Shown piece by piece: positions 32,671 through 47,262 of a stretch of 64,000 bases of DNA. This DNA is from Trichoplusia ni (Eukaryota > Arthropoda > Insecta > Lepidoptera > Noctuidae), in contig NC_039478.1 in NCBI RefSeq assembly GCF_003590095.1, positions 18,538,001 through 18,602,000 on the forward strand, in the 5' to 3' direction. The notes under the pieces are model-generated. The model searched no databases and was not told where the DNA came from. It saw only the letters and a list, made by a program, of their open reading frames with translations. Each line of letters opens with the position of its first letter. Position 1 is the stretch's first letter. The translations under genes and the position numbers were made by a program.

Positions 32671-35600
32671 TACATATGACTTTGATTATTGTTAAAACCC
32701 CCGCGGCATAAAGATGAAGTCGTAGTAATCGTAAAATGAAGAATATCTTAGGAAAACGCCTGAAGATGCCCAGACCAGTTTATTTTCCATAATTTCTATA
32801 GATAAGGCACACACATTAAATCAAACCACGTCAAGTTTTCTTTGAAGTATTGTTTATTTACTATAAAACGCTTCAAAGAGATCGGCATGTTACGAGGTAC
32901 GCGTGGAATATGTCTCATCGATTCGTTTATTTTTATTATTATTGGACTAGACGTAGCAATTATAAATAAGCTTGCGAAATAATAAACATCTCTACGTGAA
33001 GTAGCTTATCATAATAAATCGTCCGATTCTTTTTTAATAACTGACGAAAAATGTATATGTAAATCTACATATTCATTATGCCGCTGACTGATTCATGCTG
33101 TCTTCATTTCATCTTCAAATCCATAAACTTATAAAAAAACTCGCATACTTACCTATTTACTAAAATAAAACTGAGTTTTAAGGTAATTGTACCGACAAAT
33201 CTAGATGATAGACGTGCAGACGGTGGAATAGCACTTAGTAGGTGTTTCATTTTTACCCTTTACGTAAGTAACTCTAAAAAACAAATGCTATGCGATCGTT
33301 GTGAAACAAAAATAAAAAACATTGAAGAAAACTGTGACACTTCCGTGAACTTAAGTAGGTACAAGATGTTTAAGTTGTGTTCTATGTGTTGTGTTTACAA
33401 GACCCTAAAACCTCGTGGGACATCACCAGCTGGCAATCTTTCAAACCCCTAATTAACATGGAAATGTGGAAAGCTGTAACGTCGTAATTAATCGTTTTAT
33501 TTCACGACGAATTAAGTACATGAATGTGTACCTGTTATTTTAATAAATGAAAATATTTATAAAAATGATACGTTGCATCAAAAATATTGGAGGTCGTCGA
33601 TTAAGCTCGTTTTTTTAGATAGAGAAAGAAACTAAGTCAGAATACCTACTTGACGGACAAAAATATGTCTTTTTGTATTTATATTAATAAAAAAATCACG
33701 ACTGAAACGAAAATAGCGATGAAACTTAACGTTTCATATCCAAATGATAAACTTTCCCTATTTGAGACACACTTCGCGAATTTCTATTAAACCTAATTAT
33801 CTTAATAAGATCATAAGCTTGGCCACTTCGAATAACATCGGCAGCTAAAAGCTTAATTCGTGGAACTATTTAATAAAACCCTTCGGATCCCAACAAACGG
33901 AACGAAAGTGAACTAATTTTGAAGATCTTTTGTAACTTAATGAATTTAGAGATTTGTTCACTTGAGTCGTGGCGAACGCTTAATTGTGTAGAACCTTCAA
34001 TTTTACTTTTAATTTACCTACTATTTAATTACAAATTACGCTATATACTGTTTTAAATAAGACAAGTTTTGAAAAGTTTATGTTGTTGGTCATGAATGTA
34101 CCAGTACTAACAATATGTGATCTTATGTGAGTTGATGGAAGTAATTCATTTTTTTCTCCCTTTAATATAATAATACTACAAAGTACTTTATTTTTCAAAT
34201 TTGAATTGTAGTACATTTCGGTTCGTTCTGGTCCTCATACCAAGCAGAGGTCTATAATAAGTCTCATGGATCACTCTATCCATTTTGTCCAGCGTTGCCA
34301 GATTTTTTTATCAAACACAACTGGTTTGCTTCTCCATTTACTAAATCTTACGGAATACCACATGGTCACATATAGATTTTTGACTAAATCAAGATATTAA
34401 ACTAGGAATTCATATTTAGCATTTGTTAATGAAGGTAATTATGTCAAAGTATCAATGTCACGGCATAAGTTCGTCGCTAAGGGGAACTTTACGCATAATT
34501 ATAATTACGATTTTGGCATCAACCCAGATGTCACTATGATCTGTTATGGCATCGATGATATGTTAATTTTATAAGCTGCTTATAAGACTCCGAATTAAAA
34601 TATAAGTTATTAGCGTAACATCTAAAATTAGTTTTTATTGCCTTCGTAATTGTAAATTCTACGCCAATCGTCATATGATATTGAGACTTACAGTTTAAAG
34701 ATTACAATTATTTGGCCTGCGTATGTCAGCTAAAAATAAATGATGTTCGATTAGAAAAAAATACCAACAAAACTGCAGGATTCTCCGAAGGTCAGTATAT
34801 ACATATGTATATGCTAGTCTCCCTATTAGCTGGACAAAAATCTTTGACTTAAATTTGAAAGTTTGAACTTTCTGACCTTATTTAAGGCAGACATGGGTCA
34901 AGATGATTTTAGTCAGAATTTTGATCTATGCCCACGCTGTGTCCTTTGTTTTACTTAAATACAAGTCAGAAAATTTTACGTACAAAAACATTTTTTTAAT
35001 ATGAGAAACAACTCACCTGCCAGCTGAGATGCATGATATATTCCACGGCGCAATATCTGTTTATAAAGACCTGACAGTTTATCTCATTTTTGCGCAAGCT
35101 CGAAGATGACTGAAGGTGTTAAAATTTTATATATTTTCTATAATCTCATGATCATAAACCGCTTCCTTTTAACTCCGTCAGTGCCCATCAAAACCGTAAA
35201 TCTGTGGATAAATCATTTATAGAATTTTAGTGGGCGGAAGCAATTACCTTGAAGAAATTTCCACTGGTGTGTTATGGTGTTGGTATCGGAATAATTATAC
35301 AATTTGAACCAAGATTACAAGGTTAGTTTGACATACTAGAAGATATTTTTTATTTATGATCTATTGAATAAAAACATATTTTATCATTTTACCTTTCTTT
35401 CCTCAGAATCTTCCGCAATCCAACGGATTACATTTGCAGCCAAATGCTTGATGTAACATGTAACACACCTAATTTAGATCAACTTCATATTTCTCACAAT
35501 TTCAAGAAATTTCATTCGAATTCATAATGTCCCACCATTAGATCATCAATCATTACTATTAAGCGGAACCTATATGTAAATGTATTCTGGTTCCAACTTC

Positions 35601-38600
35601 GTCGACGACGGCCCTAAATTACAGGATAAATTTAAAAAGTTACCGCGAGACAGTTTTCAATCTGGAACAGAAATTATTTCGTAATTTTCAGGTGCTTCTT
35701 GTATGTGATGGATCCGAAATAAGATTTGGCTTTGTTCAGGCAAGAAACTAGGGAAAGTGGTCTTGTTCTATCTGAAATTCGTCTTATGATCTCCAGCAAG
35801 ATTAATATCTGGTTCAGGATAAATTATTTCAGCAAGCTGAGGCTTTGTTTTCATTAGAGGGCTGGACGAGCGAATTTGGATACTAACGGATTAAAATATC
35901 TAAAAGTAGGTTAAGGAATACAGGATACTATAATTATTTTCTTTTAATATTGACACACTTCTCATTATAAAGATCCACCTACAATTTTCTCAAAAGAAAA
36001 TTCAAGATGGATTTGAAGTTCCGAAACATAAAGTGGGTGTCAAATATATTGGCATTGGATTATGATGATGATGGTCAGTGCTTGCCAATTGTTATCCTTG
36101 GCGAGTCCTGGCTCCCGTCCAATTTCATGAAAAGGGAAATTGATGTAATTTTATTCAAAATTTATATTCTCGTTGCGGCCCAAAATAGGTAACCCCATAT
36201 CTTACGTCAGCGGACAAAGACAGCTGGAGGTTATTAATTTTAGTACGTTTTGAAGAAGATCCTGGAAAGCTCTATTAGTTTGTTTGATCTCGCAATAAGC
36301 ATTCTAGATCTAAAGACCGTCCATAAACAAAATACAAATAAACCTAAACTAAACAGTAATAATAAATAATGAAACAGCAATAGGACTCAAGACCCATGTC
36401 AAAGAAGAATGAGACTACATAATAATTGATGAAATTAGCATTACGAGGAAACTTCCATGCCCGTTACAAAAAAATTGTAAATAAATAGATATGGATCACA
36501 ATACTGGCAGGCTTACTCTCATAATTATCGAGGACTTTTTCAAACGAATTGAGATCGAATAGGTCTTCTGAAAACAGACACAAGCGCAAATTGATACAGT
36601 GGCACGAGTAGGATCTACCCTCGATCGTCAGCTAACGACGCGAAGCTAATAATACAGGATTGCTACACGATCTTGATTAGTTTCGATTGTACCATTTCAG
36701 AACCAAACTAGCCAGTCATAAGACCCTAACTGTTATAACGACTCTACTCCTCCAGTCCGCCTATAAAATCCTATATCGCGACATTTTTGAGTACAAATAA
36801 CATGGTGTATGTTACAAGAATAACAGCGTTCCAAGTTCAAATCGTGGTGACATTTGGCGCTGCGCCAGCGCAAGGCGTTCCGGTAGCTTCACCGTAATGT
36901 ACCGTTAATGCGAACAGTAAAAGTTTTATATTACTGTAGATAAAAAATTAAAAATACTGCTTAGTCATCGATTGATTTATTTGGAGTTAGTTCATGAACT
37001 GAAATGAAGTGCCTGATGTAAATCAAAAAGCTCAATCAAATGTAGCACTGTTTCTTCAATTCATAATAAATGAAGGACCTTGTGTGTTGCTAAACTTCTT
37101 TGCAGTCGTTCAATATACCCATGAGGTGTTTTCAAAAGTAAACTATTGCAGTACTCCCTTTAGAACGACAGCAAAGTAAACAAAAGCACGATGACAAAAA
37201 CTGAAACATAAAACTCTATTTCTGGGACTGTTCAGAAATAAGTGCCATTATATTGTCTTTATGAATATCAAATATCACAATCCCTTGCGATCGCAATACA
37301 AAATTTAACATATGCTATGTAAAACGTGAAGTACTGAGATTGTCATATCGCGAAAGAGCATGGCCATTCCCTAGACTCCTACAAGGGTCCTACTGCTGAG
37401 TCTCACAGAAAGACTGCATTTGTGGAAGCGAGACCCCACTCTATATTTGTAATGCGCCGTCACGCTTAGACAAATGTAATCGTTGTTTTGAGGGGCAGTG
37501 GTAGACCCCTTCTATCTTTAAAATTTCCAAAGCACTTTCGGGTTCAGCCAGTTTTTATTGCACGTCGTAATATTATAATGTGTAGAGTTATCAACTTTAA
37601 GGCAACAATTTGTAAAATTGATTTTAAATGCTATTTCACTGCGGGGTAATTGTTATTGTTTAGGTTATTACGTGGTGCGTCACGTTAGCTTCGTGCGTTG
37701 ATTTTCGGTACCGGGAAGTTTTGGTGACGGCGTAATGTCCTCGAACAAATTGAACCGAAACGAAAAATAATACGAACAACAGACAATAAGTCGTCATATT
37801 TCCCTATTTTTTTTTTATTACCTTCGTAAAACTTACATTGTTTATTATTGATTTGAATTCAGCAACATTGCAGTTTATTGCACAATATCAGGCTGAATCA
37901 TACTTAGACGCATAAGAGGCTAACCAATGGGCATAGCGTCATTGTTAAAAGACTGCACCCATTCAGATGCATGAATGGAAGGATTGTAGCGTCAATGATC
38001 GTTCCTCCCGTCCGTTTCCTTGTTAACTCAGTGTGAAATTGTTTTATGATTCGAGCGAGCATTGGGTATGAATGTCAAGTCGTCGGCAAATTGTCTGAGT
38101 AATGGTATGGAAATACACAGGCGCGGCTCCCAGCCGTGCACGCTGCGTTTTGCGAAATGTTCAAAATGTTCAACGATTACCGCTGTCATTTTATGTAATT
38201 ATCTTTTTGGCAGTGTCACTGGATTTGTAGGTGGTCTCATGTTTCAAAATAGACGTCTTTCTAGGTTGTCGGAAGTGAATATTGTAGGTGAAGGTTATCT
38301 AGATTACAGATGCAAGCAATGCTAAATTTTTTACTACAGATTGTGTCAGCACGAAATTCTGGCACAATGCGATAAAAACATCTGAGATTCAACGAAAATA
38401 ATGGTGATCAATTATTTCCTCATTCTCAAATATTTATAAAATACTTCTACCTAAAAGTACATGAAGTCACAGATTATCAAATTGAGATGCGAAATACTGA
38501 GCATTCCACATTATTGAGGTATATATAGTTATCAGAGGCTCTTAAATAAATTGATATTATTTGAACTCACTAAATAAATATTGAGGCCTAGTACTCAGTA

Positions 38601-40944
38601 AATACATACTTAAAAATATAGTTGCTCACTTTAAATTATAATGGGATGTTAATAGGAAACATAGGGTGTAATAAACGGTGCCGGCACGTTATTCTACGTA
38701 TTTCCGTAGAAGTAATTTGTGTTTGTTTACATAAATACTCACATGCTAATGTGTTATGCAATGTAAGTACGCTTTGATGTTTAGTGTAGTATAAAATTAT
38801 TATGGGATGGTTATATTACGTGATGTACGCATTTTATGATATAGATATGATGAGAGTAAAATATATTTTAGTTAAATGTTTTGCTAAAAATCTAAGAGAT
38901 TGCTGCATTATAAAGCGAATGTATAGGAAATATTATTACTTATTTATGTACGTTAGTTGAAAACGATCGACAGAGATCTTCAAAGATAAAATGGATCTTT
39001 GCTAAACACTAAGACACGGGTAACAAAGTACTTCGCATTTATTTCCTTATCAAAACCCTGGTCCTTCACATTATGACAGGGTTTCAATTTAAGCCCGCAA
39101 TTCTCGAAACCCGGCTCGAAACCAGCAATAAAAATAACGCTACGATTGTAAACGTTTTCTTATCCCTTGTGTTTCCATTGTAATCTAGTTACGAGTTAGA
39201 TTTGGTGGTAAAGACCGGATAGGTACAGTGCTTGTTAAGTGTGGCACTTCGTGGACATGCGGGTTTGATTCTATAACTATTCAGCCTTGTTAAAAACACA
39301 CTTGCATATTTTTTCATCATAATATAGATTTTTTTGTGAAATAAACTCATACCGTAGTATTAGGTTTTCATTCCTTCATTATGAATTTTATTTTTAGAGT
39401 TGCTACTATATTAGTAGTAGTATTTGACAAAGGCCTATTTAAAAAAAATGGCTGCCGACAATTCAATCGCATTCAAGACAAGCATCATTTTGTGTGATAC
39501 ACAATTGCTTCTTCTTCATGCAACTGACTTAAATGTTTGTGGAGCCTCCATGACACAGGGATTCAATTCCTTGTCGTGGTAGTCATTTATTTTAATTAAA
39601 ACTAAAAGCTAAACGAGATTGCCAATAAAATCATCAAATGAACACTTTTTACAATTTCAAAAGCTCACTCAAGTCCCCTTTTATTCATGAATGTCCTTCG
39701 CACGTTCTATTTCAAACATTTGTCAACTAATTCTTCACATATTTACACCATTAACTTCTAGCCTTTTATTTTTGTTAATGTAACGTATATATTCGCGTGT
39801 ATAAATGTGATAAAGCCGTGTTTACATCTTCTTGAGTTAATGGCACGAGGATGGTGTCATTGTGGAAAATGAGGCGATAAATTGTAAGGGTATTGTGTGA
39901 ACTCGGTTTTATTTAAATATTTAGATGTACGAGTGTTATGAAGCAAAGTTATTTGAACATTTTATTTTATTTACGTAATAAATATATAGAAGTAAAGTTT
40001 GAATTGATTATGATTGTGTACAATTGCAACGGATTAAAACGTAACGACTGATCGGGACTAATCGGGTTTTGTCAACAAGAGTCTGACACTATCCACATTC
40101 TATCCGAAGGAGGTACCCACCTCCTTCGCTTTAAGGATTCTCGTACCTACCTTACCACAAACAAAGGCTTGAACAGGACTATTCTCCAAATATTATAATT
40201 TGTTACTGTTTAATTAATGATGTTTAACTAAGTGTTTTTATTCCTTCCATCCATAATAAAATAGTCGTTAAACTATTGATTTATGATCGATGAAGAAATA
40301 TTTGACATTATATTTAAACTTTAAGTACTTTAGCTTTTAATTTTAAACTGCCTGAAATGATGAATTATTCCGAAGGCAGAGTTTCGTGGAGCCCTCATCC
40401 TTGCTTTTAATCGGCTCACGCAACTTTCCCGCCATAATTACACCGGACAGACTAAATTACTCATTTTCCGGTATTAAAGGTATTTTTAAGTTCATAATTA
40501 ATGTGACATTTTAACTATGTTTGAAGAGACAATTTTGTGTCGGTGTCAAATTGTTTTGCGAGGGAATTTATTGGGAAAAGTTGTCAAAATGTGAAGGTAC
40601 CATATTTGAATACAACTTTAATATTCTTTAAGAGGCTTCATCTTAATACTGATATCAGAGTTTCGATGACTTGCAAACTTCTCCAACAACTTTCTTTCCA
40701 TGGAAAACCCAAGACAGCATAGTTTAACTCAAAAAGAACATCGGGACATCTTATGGTACAATACCACAATGTGGCCCTTCTATAATATTGTTAAGAGAAT
40801 AGAAACATAACATCGACTGCAAATAAAAACTACTGGGCCAAACTTGATGAAATTTTTAAGGTTTTTTAATTTAAAACCATCAAAAATATTCAAAAACAAC
40901 TCAGTCAGCAAAAATACAGAAGTAAAAATGTCTTTAACTACTTA

Positions 40945-41150
40945 ATCTATACTAATATATAAAGCTGAAGAGTTTGTTTGTTTGTTTGAACGCGCTAATC
41001 TCAGGAACTACTGGTTCGAATTGAAAAAATATTTTAGTGTTGAATAGACCATTCATCGAGTAAGGTTTTAGTCTATACTAATACTAGCTGTTGCCCGCAA
41101 CTTCGTCCGCGTGGTTAGAAGATGTAAGTTATGATTTATACCTGCCCTTT
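40945..41150 (+). repeat. Dispersed repeat fragments
   Basis: It includes CTATACTAATATATAAAGCT, a GTTTGTTTGTTTG run, and CTAGCTGTTGCCCGCAACTTCGTCCGCGTGG (41084-41115). The last part recurs at 46193-46230. Both resemble sequences common in lepidopteran interspersed repeats; the exact family is not known to me. Confidence 0.5.
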
Positions 41151-41740
41151 TTTTTCCACATTTTATATTGTATCTTCACTCCTATTAGTCGCAGCGTGAT
41201 TCTATATAGCTTCTATATAGCGGAGCAAAGATACAATGGAAAATGTGGAGGTAGAAAATCATAACTTATATGTATCCCTAGTCCTATCCTAGTTGGACTA
41301 TATATCTCATTGGTCAAAATCTTCAGAATATCCGTGACGTCTCCACGCCGCTTCGCTGCCTCGTCATATCGTCGATTATAAATTCGCCACACGAAATCAT
41401 TACACATATGACCTTATTGCCACGTGGTCACCTATTCCTGACCAGGTGTTTACGATACACTGATTCATAGAAAACCAAGCTATAATTTATGCGAGTAATT
41501 TCTCTTTATAATACCAATGCTTATAATTATTGGTTATAAATCGCTTCAATGTTTTGTCTTAATATTTATCTTGTTGACTGTTGTTTGGATGGTTATAATG
41601 TTTAGCTATCAGTTGGTATAAAATGGACGTTTTTAAATATTTTTTAGTCTGTTCGAGGGATTTAAATTGGCACAATTAAAAAAAATAAATGGATATTGTT
41701 ACCTTCCATAAAATCGTATTCTTGCACGAGTAAATAATAT

Positions 41741-41870
41741 GACTGCATGAATAGCCGAGTTGTTTAGGCTACCACGCCAATCCCAGTGTGCGCGACGTGT
41801 CACGGGTTCGATTTCGGCGTGAATCACGAATGTTTGTCTCAGGTCTTATTGTTTTGTGCATGTGCCTTGA
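41741..41870 (+). repeat. tRNA-derived SINE, sense orientation
   Basis: The head TGAATAGCCGAGTTGTTTAGGCTACC is A-box-like. The B-box-like GGGTTCGATTT lies at 41804-41814. The body ACGAATGTTTGTCTCAGGTC follows. Confidence 0.6.
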
Positions 41871-43877
41871 GTGTGATAAATTTATTAGTGCTTTATTAAA
41901 CAAGGAACGAAATGTATAAAACTATTAACGTGTTTTGAATATGACAAAATAAAAAAAAAACAAGAATAATCTTAAAATAATGTAATAGACATAAGAAATA
42001 GAACCACTCAAAACATTAGAATGATGGTAAAAAAAATCATTCCGTCACTATATTTTACTCAACTATAATTAAAATCATCTAACTTTTAATTACTTTGAAT
42101 AATAATGTAATTAGCAAGGTGCGTGAGTCAACAGGACAAAGTCCTGTTACGCAACATTAATAAAAAATAATTAAATATTTTATATTTCAAGAAAAATAAC
42201 GAAAAATAAAAATAGAATTCTTTTTTAACAGAAACGGCCTAGGTTCTCGTTCTTCCTAAAACCCGTTTTTGTGACATAGCCCGCAAAAGTACCTCTACGG
42301 TAAGTGTGTAATTTACTGAATGCCTCTTAAACAGCTTGACCGATGGCCGTTGGGGGCTTAGAGTCACAAAAAAATATAAAAAGGATTTAAGTTTTCTATC
42401 TTCAATTTAATATCTAAATCGTTTCAAATATCATCTCGGTCAATGTCGGTCGGCCCTGATGGTAATGATATTAAAAAGGAACATATTACATTGCGTGTAA
42501 TACTCCCGAGAGCATATTTCTGTGGTATATTAATATCGACATGTAGACTAATTTTAGTCGCATGGAAGATTTATTACATTTTCCAAGACTAATCTCCTCG
42601 GTTGAGATGCCTCTGAAAATAGGATGAACTTAATGAAAATTGTAATATTTTTCTCTAAATACGACGTATTTACAAAGATTCAAGTCATGTTCTAAGTTTC
42701 GCATATTGTACCGTATTATATTATTTTGTTCTGAATAATTTTATAACGAACGAAATACATATCCAAAACTACATCACTATTTAGGTTTACTCAAAGTAAA
42801 AAAATGATACTCGATTGTCGTAAAAAAAATCTTGAAAACAAAACCTTTGACATCGTCATCCATTTCCATTTCAAAATTAAAAGCCATTAACATAAAAGTA
42901 AATACTCTCCCTAATGCATCTCTTACAAAGCAAGATGGCATCTTGACCTCACCATCACCTTTAAGTAAGACGGTAACAGTTATGGAAGAGGGGGATATCG
43001 CTCTATGCGATGTAGAGCAGTGTCTCGTTTCCACACCATCTGCTTCAAAAGATGGTGGTAGGATTCAGGCACATTGTGTCTCAGGAAATATGTGGGTCGC
43101 GACCCGTTTCAGATCGCCTCATAAACATGGCAACAGGCGTATGAAGCCTAATGCGTGCTAATAACGTACATTTTCGGAAAATGTAAGATGGCGTAATAGT
43201 TTATTGGAGGGAAAGGGATGTCAATGACATCTGGAAAATGTTTTGGATTTGTTTTAGGGGTATCAGTGTAATCTCTTCTTTTTTATCAAAGAATCAGGAG
43301 TTGCAGTAATACAGAATCAAAAATTCGTGATAGTCGTTTCGTCTGGAAAAGGTGACATGTGGGAATGAGTCAAGTCAGTGGTTAGATTCTCTGAATGCAT
43401 AACAATAGCTTACGACTTAGTCCAATCCTAGCCATCATTTAAAAAGGGAGAGATAAAAAAAAAGGTTTTCTCATTGAATATTTTTTTAATGGTTTCTTAA
43501 TTAAGGTATTACCGTATTTTACCATCATATTTGATGAATCTTCTTGTATATCACTAGTCAAAAAACCTGATTTTATTTATAGGTTTAATCATACAGGTAA
43601 TGATCATGACTATATTATATGCCTTTGTCCAAAGTCAAATAGACAGATACACCTGCCTCCCAAACATAAAGACTTCCTATTTCCTAAGCGCATGATCTAG
43701 TATTCACAACAAAGCAAATTCTAACAAAACGCGTTGTTCAAACGGGAAGCATGTTACGTTCATAAGTAGTCTGCGTGTGACGGACTAACAGCTGTGATTC
43801 TAAATATGACTTCGTTTATTTGTATTGGGCGTTACGTCTCGTATTGTTCCTGAATATAGAACTAATGGTAAATGCGG

Positions 43878-44104
43878 AATAAATGCGGACAACATCACAT
43901 ACATTGTTCTGAACCCAAAGTAAGTTGCTAAAGCACTTGTGTTATGGAATTCAGATACAACGAAGGTACCACAAACACCCAGACCCGAGACAAAGTAGAA
44001 ATGTGCATTTTTACATTGGCCCGACCGGGGATCGAACCCGGGACCTCAGAGATAGCGACACCTTGAAACCGGTACGTACGCCACTCGACGACGGAGGTCG
44101 TCAT
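43878..44104 (-). repeat. tRNA-derived SINE family 1, copy B (best preserved)
   Basis: On the minus strand it starts with a GACGACCTCCGTCGTCGAGTGG head and has a perfect B-box GGTTCGATCCC (44028-44038) within CCCGGGTTCGATCCCCGG, then the same body as 29991-30203. Both RNA polymerase III promoter boxes look intact, so it is a young copy. Frames at 43925-44134 are shadows. Confidence 0.85.
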
Positions 44105-45469
44105 GGTATTTATCAAGTTTAAGATATGTGCCATTTGTATTACCTATTAATCGCCCACGTGCAAATTCATTTATAAACTGTATTTCTGTAGTTTCTGTTT
44201 TCAAGACTTATATTTAATTGAAAGCTTTTTCTGACGTTTATTGAGTTTATGGTTTGATCCACGAATACTTGTTATGAGTCTGGCCCAAAATCATATGATT
44301 TAAGTGCTATACACTTGTCGGTGTTACAACTTTTTCTATCCATGGCTACGTCTTCAACTTTGTTGTATTTTCCCACTTCTCTTCATTCTTTAATCCAATC
44401 TCAGTACATTCTTCTTGACATTCCTTATTTTCTTCTCGTTTTCAGTTTTCCTTTTATGGCGCATTATCCAATATCCAAGGCGAAATACAGCCAGTAAGCA
44501 AATTACTAACCTTGATACCACCTTCCTTAACAAACCGCATTCTGTCAAAACAAGGTTTTCAGTTAATAAAGCGGATATTACATAATTACATCGATAATTA
44601 ATAATTAATAACATCAACAAATAGATTATACCTACCATATTATATAAGAACAAATACACAGAGATAATTGATTTAAGTACAAAGGGGCCACATAAGAGGG
44701 TCGTTAATCTGAATAATTCTATTGTGGCTGGCCTTAAAAGGAGCTAAATAAATAAAGGAGCCGAGGTATAGCTGCTATGAAATAACGCTTACCGTCGCAA
44801 GAGGATGCGTCATGAATGTAATGAGTCCGCATTGGTCGAGATATGATTGAGTGCAGAATCCTGATTGTATGGTCTTCCGTATATGGTAATGAGGGATAAC
44901 GAAATTGTAGCATTAAAAAATAAAAAAGGCATGAAATAAATAAATAATCTAAAATATTAATTTGGGGGGAGAAAAAGAAATATTGATTTCCCATTCCAAA
45001 ACTTTTTTTTAATGGCTAGTCCATATTTTAAAGTCAAGAATAGGTACGTAAAAAATAATTAAGCATTATATTGGAAATAACACATTATTTTATTTTTAAT
45101 CAGACTTTCATGTTATTTGTAATTTGTATTTAAACTTTTTCTTTGTTTCTATAATACTGTTCTACTGTTTGAGGTCACAGCCGTGTTCAAAGACTTGGGC
45201 AACTCTAGTACAATCATATTAAGCTTAGTTAGTGAGGTTAACAAGTTTGAACTGCCGTACTTAGTAACTATTCGAACATTAGCCGGTATTCTGTCGATTT
45301 ATTTGAACAATTAAGGCACGGGATCGAAGCGAACAATAGGTTAAAAATGAATTAATTATAAGTCATTTAAAAACCGTAACGTTAAAAGATCAAGTGGTCC
45401 ACTCCTCTACAACTGTCACACTAAGCCACACACTTAAACTATGTACTTTTTTGTGAGTATTAGATAAAC

Positions 45470-45610
45470 ATAGTTATTTCTAAATACACAAATTACATCC
45501 AACATACAAAACAAATGAGCTTGCTCATCACACAAAAAATATCCTGGGTGGGAATCGAAAGCACGACACTTGGTGTATCAGTCAGAGCCACTTACCAACA
45601 GGGGCTAGGC
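45470..45610 (-). repeat. Degenerate SINE
   Basis: ATCCTGGGTGGGAATCGAAAGCACGACACTTGG is an antisense B-box region with substitutions; AGAGCCACTTACCAACAGGGGCTAGG is the head side. Confidence 0.4.
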
Positions 45611-46192
45611 CCTCTATTAGAATAATTTAAAATAGTAAACGATGTTTTAAGCTTTAAACCCTAAGTGTTGTTGAGCAAATCCCATATTTACATGGGATTA
45701 ATGATGATTTAGGAAAACTTGTGTTTTAGCTCTCTTAAATGCATACTTTCATAGCTCTACATTTCTTCTGTGACTCTAGTTTACACGTCATGCTATTACT
45801 CGTAGTTAATATGCTGTACGTTTGATATTGTTATCTCGTACATGACTCAACTCCAAGTGACATGAAACAAGTTTATTGAAACTCAAATGTAACATATTTA
45901 TGTTATATCTGTGTGTCCCTCTATGTCTAGTTTTGCCGAAATTAGATTCGGCAAACTTCGAACTAAACTTTCTTCAATGTTATGATTGAGAGTTGAGAAT
46001 AAGTTTCATCTGGGAGTTTGTATTGAAAAGTGACCGTAAGTTTTTATTAAATACAATATTTAGTATTGGAAACTCGTGAGCTGAACTTTGAATGTGTGTG
46101 TTTACAATATATTTTTCTTTATATACGAAGCCATCGTGTAATCATAGTAAACACAATATATATTTTAGCTTTTGCTTATTTCATTAAATTAA

Positions 46193-46245
46193 CGACTAGC
46201 AGTTGCCCGCGACTTCGTACGCGTGGTTAGAGTGAGTTAGGATTT
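46193..46245 (+). repeat. Dispersed repeat fragment
   Basis: ACTAGCAGTTGCCCGCGACTTCGTACGCGTGGTTAGA matches 41084-41120 with a few changes. Confidence 0.5.
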
Positions 46246-47184
46246 TTTTTTAAACGGATTCGTTTATATTAACGATCTAAATATGTAATTAAGAACATAT
46301 TTATATTTGGTTTGTTGTGTCACCCCAGAGATCTCACGTGACGCAATTTCCATTTGTAAATATAAAATAGGTCTCTACAAAAATAAACATATTTTGTATG
46401 TGTTCTATCACACATTTAATAATGGTTCAGGTTTTCTTTTGTTATGTTATATATCAAGGGGCAGCTGTGTTGATCTGAGTCCGTCGAGATTGTACGTGTC
46501 GTGTCACACGTAGGTTCTCTCTAAGGGATTGTCTGCGTCATAGCATTAGATGTTTCTTATTGGTATATATTAGTGTAATTTGTAACGGATGTTTTTATAT
46601 TATGTGTTTGTGTGGGAAAAGACAATCGGTTATAAAGCCGGTTCTGGTGTTTAAAGCTACTTTTATTTTTTTTTATATTTATGGACAGTCTTTTTTTGTT
46701 TCTCATAATAATAATCTATTCGTTACTTATATCGATTATAAGTACTGGTCAAACTCGGGAAACAGGATAATTTATTATTTGATGATATTCAAAATATGCT
46801 TTTCATAACTTTCCGTTACATACATTTTTTTTAATTTTCAGTAACATCCTGTAAAGTTCATCCATTAACTTTATATACGATGAATCGATTGAAAAAACTC
46901 CGAATCAACTATTTCCAGCTTCAATAGAAACATTTGGTTGAAGTCTGATGGACACGAAATAAACTAAGTGGTCAAGCGAAGTGGAAAAGCAATAAGGGTC
47001 GGAAATGTCAGGAAAATAAAAGCTTCAAACTATTATGTGGATGGGTTGTAGGAGCGAAAGGATGCTTTTGCTGAATGAATGAAATGAGTTACAAATAACT
47101 TTAGTCATAAAAAGTATTTTTTTTAACTAAAAATGGCTTTTGAAATATTCAATCATCATATCGCCTCACGAACCCACCACCACG

Positions 47185-47262
47185 TCAGATCATGATTAAG
47201 AACTCCGTTTGGATCCGAAAGTAGACAGACTATCCCAATATATATGCCTGAGTTGTTCAAAA
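47185..47262 (+). repeat. Decayed copy of the 60.8-kb repeat
   Basis: GATTAAGAACTCCGTTTGGATCCGAAAGTAGACAGACTATCCCAATA aligns with GATTAGGGACTCCGGTTGGGTCCGAAACTAGTCGGGCAATCCCGATA at 60822 on. Confidence 0.55.

Noticed and set aside
36840..36880. Overlapping GC-rich mini-hairpins (GCGCTG/CAGCGC and TGGCG/CGCCA)
   Set aside because: Stems are only 5-6 bp and have no context; chance is a sufficient explanation.
42777..43161. Overlapping frames of 85 and 109 codons on opposite strands
   Set aside because: No domain, promoter or splice support; overlapping frames on both strands suggest a locally stop-poor stretch or repeat.
44020..44104. Possible tRNA gene on the minus strand
   Set aside because: It has a perfect B-box but is embedded in a dispersed repeat also present at 29991-30203, so it is a SINE.
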